A stretch of 64,000 bases of DNA from Lepus europaeus (taxonomy: Eukaryota > Chordata > Mammalia > Lagomorpha > Leporidae). The stretch's first letter is position 1; every line of letters begins with the position of its first letter. The notes under the pieces were generated by a model. That model was not told the origin of the DNA. It ran no database searches and saw only the letters and a program-made list of their open reading frames with translations. The position numbers and the translations under genes are program-made. Below are positions 19,496 to 34,700 of this stretch, piece by piece. Location of the stretch: NCBI RefSeq assembly GCF_033115175.1, contig NC_084837.1:88424966-88488965 (forward strand). Reading direction: 5' to 3'.

Positions 19496-19767
19496 TGGCC
19501 GACGCCGTGGCTCCGGCACACCGGGTTCTAGTCCCGGTCGGGGCGCCGGATTCTGTCCCGGTTGCCCCTCTTCCAGGCCAGCTCTCTGCTGTGGCCAGGG
19601 AGTGCAGTGGAGGATGGCCCAAGTTCTTGGGTCCTGCACCCCATGGGAGACCAGGAGAAGCACCTGGCTCCTGATCAGCGCGATGCGCCGGCCGCAGCGG
19701 CCGTTGGAGGGTGAGCCAACGGCAAAAAGGAAGACCTTTCTCTATCCACTCTGTCAAAAAAAAAAAA
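19496..19767 (+). repeat. C-SINE, young, with internal head deletion
   Basis: Target duplication AAAACTTCCCGAT at 19483-19495 and 19768-19780. The head reads CCGACGCCGTGGCTCCGGCA, lacking about 27 bp between the A box region and the CGGCACACCGGG block. It sits about 185 bp upstream of the SNAPC5 start codon. Confidence 0.9.
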
Positions 19768-19780
19768 AAAACTTCCCGAT

Positions 19781-20454
19781 CGACCGTGACAATCCGTTCG
19801 GGGAGCGGCGCTCTCTGTAGCCAGAGAGAACGAAGCTTCAACCCAAAGCCTGCAGCCGCCCTTACAGAGCCGTGATGCATGAACCCCATGCCCCAGTCGG
19901 CTACCTGGGGACCACAGAGCAGAGCCCACCACGGGCAGGGGAGACTGCCTCCGCTTGGAGGGACGTGGGGGTCGCAGTCGCACCACAGAGGGGAGGCGGT
20001 GCCACAAGGAGCCCTGAACGCAGTTGAATTCTGCTGTGAAATGTGCGGCTGGGAGGGGGCGGAGCATCCCCGCACCTGCACGTCACAGGTCGTGCACTGG
20101 TCTCAGGGTGCCCACAGCCCGCAGCTGCACGGGCACCACTGTGCCCTCCTGTGGGATCCTCACAAGTGCACCCCACTCCTGAGCCAGCCCCCAGGACCCT
20201 GCCACCATGTGGGAGAGCTGGATGGAGTTCCAGGCTGCAACCTGGCTCCACCTTGGCCAGTGTAGCCATTTGTAGAATAAGGCAGTGGAGCTCTGCGCCA
20301 CCCAACTTTTGAGTGTTGTCCTGTTCCCTGGGAGGCCTAACTTTGAACCCATGTATTGCCGGTGTCTTATAGAACAGGCGTACCGGACTGAGTGGCTTCC
20401 CTTGTGTGGATTCTGTGTAAAACAGAGATAGCGGTAAGGAGGGTGGAATTTAAA
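19781..20454. other. SNAPC5-RPL4 intergenic region
   Basis: Single-copy, moderately GC-rich sequence with a degraded C-SINE around 20110-20290. No exon or RNA gene is recognisable. Confidence 0.5.
20110..20290 (+). repeat. C-SINE remnant, degraded
   Basis: Weak similarity: CACCATGTGGGAGAGCTGGA, GAGTTCCAGGCTGCAACCTGG, GCCAGTGTAGCCATTTGT. No tail. Confidence 0.45.
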
Positions 20455-20630
20455 GAGTCACACAACCAGTAAGTGTTTTGCACCGTCTCTGACAGGGCCT
20501 TTATTCAGATAAAGTAGCCTTGGTAGTGGGCTTCTGTACTCTGTACTAAGAGTCATACAACCCAGTGTTTCGCACCATCTCTCATAGGGCTTTTCCAAAA
20601 TAAGTGGCCAAGGATAAACGAGCTGCCACG
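20455..20630 (-). other. RPL4: RPL4 3' UTR with 95-bp tandem duplication
   Basis: The stop codon ends at 20631. Two similar blocks follow, 20550-20614 and 20455-20524, with a period of about 95 bp (shared pieces include GAGTCA-ACAACC, GTGTTT-GCACC and AAGTGGCCAAGG or AAGTAGCCTTGG on the plus strand). Only the block farther from the stop has a minus-strand AATAAA (20500-20505). Confidence 0.6.
20500..20505 (-). promoter_or_regulatory. RPL4 poly(A) signal
   Basis: AATAAA on the minus strand, 126 bases after the stop codon, within GAATAAAGGCCC. The cleavage site is expected near 20480. Confidence 0.7.
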
Positions 20631-25224
<4,594 letters not shown>

Positions 25225-25280
25225 GGCGGGGAGAGGTGAGAGCCACGCTCCTCTCCTCCCGGCGGCTCCCACAGGAAAAG
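25225..25280 (-). promoter_or_regulatory. RPL4: RPL4 5' UTR with TOP motif
   Basis: Reading on the minus strand, the sequence opens with CTTTTCCTGTGGGAGCC (starting at 25280) and runs 56 nt to the ATG at 25224. A C followed by pyrimidines is the 5' terminal oligopyrimidine motif of ribosomal-protein mRNAs, which couples their translation to mTORC1 through LARP1. The exact start is inferred from similarity to the human transcript as I remember it. Confidence 0.8.
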
Positions 25281-25771
25281 GAAGGACCTATCACTCCCGC
25301 GCTCTATGTACCCTTCAACTCGTCCCCCACCTTGCCCGCCTAAGAACCCACGCGGAGGAACAAAATCTCCCTATACCGCACTAGAGAAATCAGAAATATC
25401 GTATTGTTTATTCATGTGGCTCAGCTTACGTAGATATTGCCTTTCAAAATTAATAATAGTGTTCAGAATGCGGGACTCTTTTGCGCGGAGTAATCCTCAA
25501 GGGGCGTGGCCAAGTCTCGCGAGACGCGGTGGCTTTTTTTTTTTTCCCCGTAACCCCTACACTTATTTTTACTTTATTTATTTATTTATTTTTTCCAGAA
25601 CAGGACTGGAAGAGCTCTGGGAAAGAAAAGACGTGCATCTTGGTGCTGCGAAACAAAAATTTAACTTTGCGGAAAACGGAACTCGTGGAGCGTAAAAGTA
25701 GTCCCGGCGGGGCGGGGCTGTGACCCCTGACGTCGGCGGCGGGCGCGCAGTTCGAGTCGGCCCGGGGCGGG
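25281..25771. promoter_or_regulatory. RPL4-ZWILCH divergent promoter
   Basis: About 490 bp separate the RPL4 cap site from the ZWILCH ATG. The stretch holds the 12-bp palindrome GTCTCGCGAGAC at 25514-25525 (the TCTCGCGAGA element, bound in other mammals by BANP and typical of divergent CpG-island promoters) and a CRE-like TGACGTC at about 25727, close to ZWILCH. Between them lies an AT-rich insert (about 25530-25600, T run and TTTATTTATTTATT) that may be the remnant of a SINE. No TATA box is evident for either gene. Confidence 0.7.
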
Positions 25772-28700
25772 ATGTGGGCGCGAGTCAACCGGGCGGCGGC
25801 GGACTTCTACGCCGGCCTGCTGCAGTGAGTGGTGGTCCCCCGCGTCGGCCGGGGCCTGGGGACGGCTCTCCCGCCCCAGGGGACCCGGCTGCCCGCGCAG
25901 AGCCGCCTGCCGCCCTGGGGCGCTCGCTTCTCCGGCGTCCCGGGGCGCGGGAGGCGGGCGGGGCGGGCCCGGGGAGGGGGTTGGGGGCTTTTGGGGGACA
26001 GGAGCCGGTGCGTTATCAAGTCAGGTGGGGTTGCCGAGCCTTCCACGGAAGCCCCCGACCCCTGCTTGCACCTGTGACGGAGCAGCAGCGGCGCCCCGGA
26101 GACGGAACGCTCCGTGTCGGGGCCCCTCGCCCGTCTGCTCCAGGGCGGGGCGCGCGCAGTGCTTCGCCTGTCTAAACGTCCGACCCACCGGGGCCTAAAT
26201 AACTACCAGTTACTTTATAAATACGAAAATTATTTTTTTAAGGGGCCGGCGCCATGGCGCAGCAGGCGAGGCTGTGGCCTGCAGCCTGAGCTGCTCCGCT
26301 TAGACCCAGCTCCCTGCTAAGGCGCCTGGGAGAGCAGCGGACGATGGCCCAAGTGCTTGGGCCCCTGGCACTCCTGTGGGAGAGCTGGAAGATGGGCCTG
26401 GCCCGGCCCTGGCCGTTGCGGCCATCTGGGGAGATCTCTCCCTCTGTGTAACTCTACCTTTCAAATAAGTAAATCTTTGAGATTCATCTATTTAATTTAT
26501 TTACTTAAAAGGAAGAGTTAGGGAGGAAGACTCGGAGAGAGAGGTTCTGTCCGCTGGTTCACTTCCCAGATGGCCAGGCCAAAACAAGGAGCAGCATCCG
26601 GGCCTCCCGCGTGGGTGCCGGGGTCAGAGCACCTGGGCCACCTTCCACTGCTTTCCTAGGAGCATTAGCAGGGAGCTGTGTCCAAGTGGAGCAGCAGGGG
26701 CTCAAGCATTGTTGGCATTGCAGGCAGTGGCTTTGCCAGCCCCATGAATGCCGCTATTTTGAATTGTTTATTGCTGTTCTTCTAAAGTTTTTAAGCATTG
26801 TAGAAAGAGCCCTGGCTCTTTGAGAAACGGCCAGTGCCTTGGGTTTCTTTCAGGGTGAGCGCCCATAGAACTGTTGGGTTGTTTTTAACTGTTATGTGGC
26901 ATTTCATTCTGCCAGTCCCCTACTGATGGAACTTTATTTAGACGCTTCCTGCTTCCCGGCACTCGGGGAGTGTTGGTCTTTCTGCTTGTAAGCACTGACG
27001 TTTCTGTGTGGCTTCTCTTGCGTTGCTCACAGGGACTGTGTACCCAGCTCCCTGCTGGAAATGGTCTTTTAAAGGTTTGTTATTTGAAAGGCAGAATTAG
27101 AGGGACAGAGCGCGAGCTTCTATCCTCTGGTTCACTCCCGCAAATCCTGCAGCCAGGAGCCTGGAACAACGTCTGAATCTCCCACGTGACTGGCAGGGGC
27201 CCCTGGTGGTTGTTCCATCTTCTGCCACTTTTTCAGGCATGTCCGCAGGGAGCTGGATGGGAAGTGGAGCAGCCAGGACTTGAACTGGTTCTTATATGGG
27301 ATGCTGGCATTGCAAGTGGCGGCTTAACCCGCTGAGCCACAACCCACCCCACAACCCACTGGAAGTTTTCATAGGAGACCTCAGTGCCTGCAAAATGGAG
27401 TTGATTTTCCCCCTAACCTGACATCGGTTCCTGAATTCCGTCTCTGAGTTAAGAGTTCTCAGCCCCAGCCTCCTACCCTGACCCTACCGTCAGTCCTCTG
27501 TTCACCTCCATCCCTGCTGTTCTCCAGGCCACACTATTTCCAGCACGCCAGCACTGTTGCCATCCTTGCTGGCAGGAAGAGCGCCACCGTTTAAAACCCT
27601 TCAGTGAGTTCTTGGCTTTCCGGATCAAGTTCAAGTCCTGTAAGCTAGCTTCCTGTACTGGTCACCATGCAGATTGGCTTACTTGGGGGACTCCAGTTGG
27701 CCAGGGACCATGCTTTTGTTTAAGATCCCCAGCGCCTAACAAGAGTGCCTGGTGTATAAAGTACATCTTGAGAGATGATTAATTTGTGACTGATGAAACA
27801 ACATCCCTGGGTTATCCATAAAAAGACACCATCTTTGGTGCTATCATTGTGGCGTGGCGAGTTAGGCTGCCACCTGGACTCTGGCATCCCAGATGGGGAC
27901 CGATTCCTGTCCTGGCCGCTCCACTTCCAATCCAGCTCCCTGCCAGTGTACCTGAGGAAGCAGTAGAATATGGCCCAAGTGCTTGAGCCCCTGCACCCAT
28001 GTAGGAGACCCAGAAGAAGCTCCTGGCTTCAGCCTGGCCCAGCCCCAGCCATTGCATCCATCTGGGGAGTGAACCAATGGGTGAAAGATCTCTCTGTCTC
28101 TCCCTGTCTCTGTAACACTGCCTTTCAAATAAATAAACCTTAAAATAAGTCACAGTCTTGCATGATTTGGCAACAGTGGGTCAGTCCGAGGCCAGCGGTC
28201 CTGTTTCAGCATGTCACGTGTTAGATCCAATGTAAATGGTATCCTGAAGCAGTTTCACTGGGTTCCTCCAAAGACTAAAGATGCTCATGTCTTTCAGAGG
28301 GTAGACCAGTCTGATATGTGTTTGCTGTGTTTATAGCTTATGTGCTTTGAGGTCACTGTTTACAAACTTTCTTTAATGAGGTATACAAGTGGATGGGAGA
28401 TTGCCATCTCATCCCCTCTCTCTGGAACTCAGCCTTTCAAGTAAATAAGTGGTTCTTTTAGAAATTGTCCTAAAATTGAGTTAAATGATAATTTTAAGTG
28501 ATATCTTAGAGTTTTGTGCCTTTTTTTTTTTTTTTTTTTAAAGAATGACAGAGATACCTTCCATCTGCTGGTTGACTCCCCAAATGCCTGCAACAGCCAG
28601 GGCTACCCCAGGTCAAAGTGAGGAGCCAGGAACTCCATTTGGGTCTCCCACATGGGTGGAAGGAATCCAAGCATTTGGGCCATCATTGCTGCCTCGCAGG

Positions 28701-31700
28701 CACATGAGCAGGAAGCCAGATTGAGGGACACAGCAGCTGGGACTCAAGCCAGTGCTCCCATGTGGCATGTGGGTCACCCAAGTGTCCTCGCCAGTGCTTA
28801 CATGTTTTACAAGAAATATTCAACACTATCAAATTTCCTAATTTTTTAAAAACGGCTCTTCACAATGGAGGATACAGGGTTCCTTGTTAGCCATAGGGAC
28901 TGAGGCCTGGGACCTTGAAGTAAATCCTCTGGTTATGCACTTCCTCGTTGGCCAGTCAGGGTCCTTTCATTTTGACTTTCCAAGCGTCACGTGTGAAATG
29001 ACACGTTCGCATGAACTGGTGTGTTTGAAGAGATTGTGGAGGTCGGCCACAGCCTCATTCTTCAGAGAAGCCATGCACGGGGTCATCTCTGTCACAAGTC
29101 TCTCCGTTCCTAACCTTTTTTTTTTTTTTGCTCCAACTGTGCCTCAGGCTACCACAATGACTTTGCTTTTTGCTTTTCTCACTGGTGTTACACGGAGTTA
29201 AGTGATGTTTAACTCCAAGTAACAGGACAGCTGTTGTGGTTCTGTTAGCAGGGATGCCTGAAAGAATTCACGTGAGACAGAGGGCAGTGTAAGCAAGGTA
29301 GCAAGGTTTAATGGGGTGGGGCATCTGTCAGAATGGATGGGCACCTCTCCAGACAGCATTCCAGAGTGCCAGTCACTCGGACTGGGGAGAGCAAGGCTAC
29401 GTGGTGTAATGGAGAGAATGCACCTGGCAGGCCAGGCGGGCGGCTCAGCAGAGAGCTGAGAGCTGAGCCACAGTCTGTATTCAGACCGGGGCTTATAAGG
29501 GAAAGGGGTCGGTTCTCCTGCTGTTTCTCCTTCCTTGCCTCCTCCTCCTCCTCCAGGACAGAGGTTTGCTGAGTGTGAACAGGCGAAACTCCTCCCTCGG
29601 TGTCACTACTCAGTGCTGTCAGACTGGGGAGCCCACCTTGGCCCCGGGCCCAGGAGCTCCCCCCAGGGTGCCTTCCGTGGGGTGGGCCGGGACGGCTGTG
29701 CTGCCCAGTGATCAGGCTGGGTGACCACTGGTGCTGAGCAGAGGGTTCTCCTGGGGAGCTCTCCCAGGGGGAAGGCTGAGGCCACCTGTGAAGTTGTCGG
29801 GGTCTGGGCAGGACTTCGCAGTGTAACATGCTGGGCTGCTCCCAAGGTGAGCTTCTGCAGAGGCTGTGTTTTCCTTAGGCCCCGCTCCCCACACAGGCTC
29901 ATTTCTAACTTCCCACCTAATAGTTCTGTTTTTCACATGTGGTTCTACATTTCAGGGTATTTAATGAAGAAAAGAAAGGAACCTGTAAGGACCCATTTTT
30001 CTATGAGGTATGAGCAATTTTTTTTTTAAAGAAAATATTTATTTGAAAGGGAAAGCTAGAGAGAGGGAAGGAGGGTTCGAGAGATCTTCCGTCTGCTGGT
30101 TCGCTCCGCAAGTGCCTACAGGAGCCAGGACCTCCTGGGTCTCATGTGGCTGCAGGAACCCAGGCACTTGTGCCATCATCTCCCAGGTGCATTAGCAGGC
30201 AGCTGGATCAGAAGTGCACGTTAGGGGCTGGCGCTGGGGCGTAGTAGAATAAGAATTCACCGCCGGCTCCCATATGGGTGCCAGTTTGAGTCCTGGCTGC
30301 TCCACTTGCAATCCAGCTCTCTGCTGTGGCCTGGGAAAGCAGTGGAAGATGGCCCAAGTCCTTGGACCCCTGCACCCACGTGGGAGACCTGGAAGAAGCT
30401 TTTGGCTTTGGACTGGTGCAGCTCCAGCCATTGTGGCCATTTGGGGAGTAAACCAGTGGATGGAACACCTTTCTCTGTCTTTCCCTCTCACTGTCTGTAA
30501 CATACCTATAAAATAAATAAATAAATCTACAAAAAATAAAAATAAAAAAGACGTGCACGTTATCTGGGACTGGAACCAGGCACTCTGATATGAGATACAG
30601 GAGTCGCAGGTGACAACTTACTGCTCCACAATGCCTGCCCATATTTGTGGTGTTTAACACAATCTAAAAGTGTGGGTTTTTTAAAAGTCAGGTTTTTTGT
30701 AGTTCATTTATATACACTAAATTTCATCTTCTGAAGATAGAGTGCTATCAGGTTTTGTTGTTGTTTTTAAGATTTATCTATTTATGGTCTGCGCCGTGGC
30801 TTAACAGGCTAATCCTCCGCCTTGCGGCGCTGGCACACTGGGTTCTAGTCCCGGTCGGGGCGCTGGATTCTGTCCTGGTTGCCCCTCTTCCAGGCCAGCT
30901 CTCTGCTATGGCCCGGGAGTGCAGTGGACGATGGCCCAAGTACTTGGGCCCTGCACCCCATGGGAGACCAGGAGAAGCACCTGGCTCCTGGCTTCGGATC
31001 AGCGAGATGCGCCAGCCGCGGCGGCCATTGGAGGGTGAACCAACAGCAAAAAGGAAGACCTTTCTCTCTGTCTCTCTCTCACTATCCACTCTGCCTGTCA
31101 AAAAAAAAAAAAAAAAAAGATTTATCTATTTATTTGAAAGAGTTATAGGGGCTGGCGAATTGGCTTAACAGGCTAATCCTCCGCCTTGTGGCGCCGGCAC
31201 ACCGGGTTCTAGTCCCGGTCGGGGCGCCGGATTCTGTCCCGGTTACCCCTCTTCCAGGCCAGCTCTCTGCTGTGGTCCGGGAGTGCAGTGGAGGATGGCC
31301 CAAGTCCTTGGGCCCTGCCACCCGCATGGGAGACTGGGAGAAGCACCTGGCTCCTGGTTTCGGATCAGCGCGGTGCGCCGGCCGCAGCGGCCATTGGAGG
31401 ATGAACCAACGGCAAAAAAAGACCTTTCTCTCTCTCTTTCTCTCTGTATCCACTCTGCCTGTAAAAAAAAAAAAAAAAAAGTTATAGGGAGAGACAGAGA
31501 AAGATAGATCTCCCATCTGGTTAACTCCCCAGATGGCCATACTGGCCAGGGGTGGGCCACGCTGAAGCCAGGAGCCAGGGGCTTCATTTGGGTCTCCCAC
31601 ATGGTTGTAGGGGCCAGATACTTGGGCCATTTTCTGCTGCTTTTCCCAGGCCATGAGCAGGGAGCCGGTTTGGAAGTAGAGCAGTCAGGACCCTAATGCA

Positions 31701-34700
31701 GGTGGCAACTTTACCTGCTATGCCACAATGCCGGCCCCAGTTCTGTGAGTTTTAACAAATGCATTAGGTTGGCCGGCGCCATGGCTCACTAGTCCCTGTT
31801 GGGGCGCCGGATTCTGTCCCAGTTGCTCCTCTTCCAGTCCAGCTCTCTGCTGTGGCCCAGGAGGGCAGAGGAGGAGGGCCTAGGTGCTTGAGTCCCTGCA
31901 CCCACATGGGAGACCCGGAGGAAGTACCCGGCTCCTGGCTTCGGATCAGCGCAGCATCGGCCGTAGTGGCCATTAGGGGAGTGATCTAATGGAAGGAAGA
32001 CCTTTTTCTCTGTCTCTCACTGTCTATAACTCTCTCTCTCTCTCTCTCACTGTCTAACTCTGCCTGGCAAAAAATAAATAATAAATAAATAATGCATTAG
32101 GTCATGTAACTACCCCTATAATCAAGATACAGAGTGTTTCTATTATCTACAAGAATTTTCTTTGTATCCACTTATAGTCTGCTTTTTTCTGCCCCTAGTC
32201 CCTGGCAGCCACTAATCTACTTTCTCTTTTTATTTATTTATTTAGCCTTTTCCAGAATGCGATACAAATAAAATCATAGAGCCCTCAGGTCTGGCTTCAT
32301 TTCATTAGTCTGATGTGTTTGAAATTGATCTGTGTTGTAATGCGCATCCTTTTTACTGTGTTCTGTTGTGTGGATGGACTGCAGGTCAGTTATCCATTTG
32401 CCAGTGGGAGCATTGTGGCTGCTTCTAGTGTTATAAAGATTACAAATAAAGTTCTGTAAACACATTTTAATTAGGCATCTGATACGTGTAAAGTGTTCCA
32501 TTTGTAAACTCCCCATAGTTGGGGTCATAAATCTGCATCCATGAAATAATTACTGATCTAAAATGAATCATGTGTTAAAAGAGAAATAGGTGGGGAGAAG
32601 ATGTCCTGAATACTAATAGTTAATTTCTGTGTGTGCCTGTGTCTACCTATATATAAAATATATAAGAAGCCCTTAAAAATCAGCAGAACTAGGGATTAAG
32701 AAGAATAGGCAGAGGAAACAAGTAGGTAATCAAGAAATTACAGGTATGCTTATCCCTTAAAAAACTCAAGAAGTAAATATATCCCAGTTCATTTTTTCAT
32801 AGTTCCCTGTTACATTCCTTTTGCTTGATATGTATTATTTCCCAGGGCCACTGATTCAGAGTACGACCAACGAGGCAGCTTAAAATAGCAGAAGTTTGTC
32901 TCCCACTGTGTTTTTTCTAAAGATTTATTTATTTATTTGAGGGGCAGAATTACAGAGACAGAAGGGGAGACAGAGATCTTCAATCTGCTGGTTCACTCCC
33001 CAAATGGCCGCAACGGCCAGGGTTGGGCCAGGACAAAGCTAGGAGCTTAAGCTTCATCTGGGTCTCCCACATGGGTGGCAGGGGCCCATGTCCTTGAGCC
33101 CTCTTCTGCTTTCCCAGGTGCATTAGCATCAGAAGTGGAGCAGCCAAGACTCAAACCAGCACCCGTACGGGATGCTGGAGTTGCAGGCAGTGGCTTAACC
33201 CACTACACCACAGCACCAGCCCCTCTGCCACAGTTTTGGAGACTAGAATGTAATCAAGGTGTGGGCAGGACCATGAACCTGCTGAAGGCTTTAGGAAGGG
33301 TTCCTACCATCTGCTGTCCTTCCTAGCTCTGTGTGATTTCCAGCAATCTTTGGTGTTGCCTAGCTTTTGTAGCTGCACAACTCCACCTGCCTCCTAAGGA
33401 ACATAGCTTTATCCCTGTGTCTGTATGTTCTTGTGTCTGTAAGTCTTTCTCTATCTTTTTAAAAGATTTAAATATTTGAAAGGCAGAGAGAAGTAGAGAC
33501 AGAGAGAGGTCTTCCATCTGCTGATGGAGCTTCTTCTAGATCACCCACATGGGTGGTGCAGGGATCCAAGCAGTTGGGCCATCCTCCACTGCTTTTCCAG
33601 GTGTATTAGTGGGGAGCTGCATCAGAAGTGGAGTAGCCAAGACCCAAACCAACATCCATATGGGATACCAGCTCAGCAGGCCAGGGCTTTAACTGGCTGT
33701 GCCACAGTGCCGGCTTCTGTAAGTCTATCCATATAAGAACAGAAGTCATTGGATTTAGGGCCTATCCTAACCCTAATTAATCTTTATCTGGATTACATTT
33801 GCGAAGACTTGCCAAATAAGGTCACATTCACAGGAACTAGGGATTAAGACTTCAAGAAATCTTTTCAGGTGACACAATTCAACCTATAACAGTCCTCAGA
33901 TCTCAAGAACCTAGTAGATTAGAATAACCTAGTGTCCTTAGCCCTCCAAACTTGGTAGCTAAATGTTTCAAAATCCAGACTAAAATGAGGCTGGCACTGT
34001 GGTGCAGCAGGTTAATCCTCTGCCATGGCCTGGGGCAGCAGTGGAAGATGAACCAAATGCCTGGGCCCCTGCTCCCACGTGGGAGACCCGGAAGATTTGT
34101 CTTTAGTGAGCATATTAGGTGCTGTTCACCTTTGTTAGTGATCAAATGTATAAACAATGAGAATACAGAGGTGATAGAAATGTGAACAGTAGATAGGATA
34201 TATTTGATAGGCAGTTCGGGGCCATTGATGTGATTTCCGGTATCCACCTTAAGATAATTCCAGGATATCTGTTATTAGTTGCTTCCCAGAGCAGATAACT
34301 GGAAGCTATCCACAAGTTGTACTTTGAAATTCATTCTGAAATGCCAGAGCTGTGGTCCTAGCTAGTCAGAGAATATTTCATAACATGGGAAGAGTGTCAC
34401 CGTATAAAACCACTAGAATATTTTATTTTATTAAGCAAACTTGAGTGTGTGATACCTAAAAATTATATTTTCTTTTTGTATAGGTTAATACAAGGTTTAC
34501 TTTTTTTTTTTTTAAGATTTATTTATTTATTTGAAAGACAGTTACAGAGAGGCAGAGAGAGAGAGAGGTCTTCCATGTTTGCTCCCCAAATGGCCACAAC
34601 GGCTGGAGCTGGGCTGCTCTGAAGCCAGGAGCTAGGAGCTTCTTCGGGTCTCCCATGACGGCCCAGTGAGTTGGGCCATCTTCTGCTTTCCCAGACCACA

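Larger units (their letters stand above)
30762..31737 (-). repeat. C-SINE host carrying two nested C-SINEs
   Basis: Reverse copy in three parts: 30762-30785, 31134-31150 and 31490-31737 (ending CTATGCCACAATGCCGGCCCC). Joining its pieces gives the normal order of a reverse copy, TTTATCTATTTATTTGAAAG then AGTTATAGGGAGAGACAGAG. Confidence 0.9.
32850..33895 (-). mobile_element. MaLR-like LTR fossil split by two SINEs
   Basis: Reverse orientation pieces at about 32850-32915, 33226-33455 and 33717-33895. Typical runs are GGCAGCTTAAAATAGCAGAA, CAGTTTTGGAGACTAGAATG, CATTGGATTTAGGGCC, AAATAAGGTCACATTCACAG and GACACAATTCAACC. Ancient; family call (MLT1/MST type) is from memory and tentative. Confidence 0.45.
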
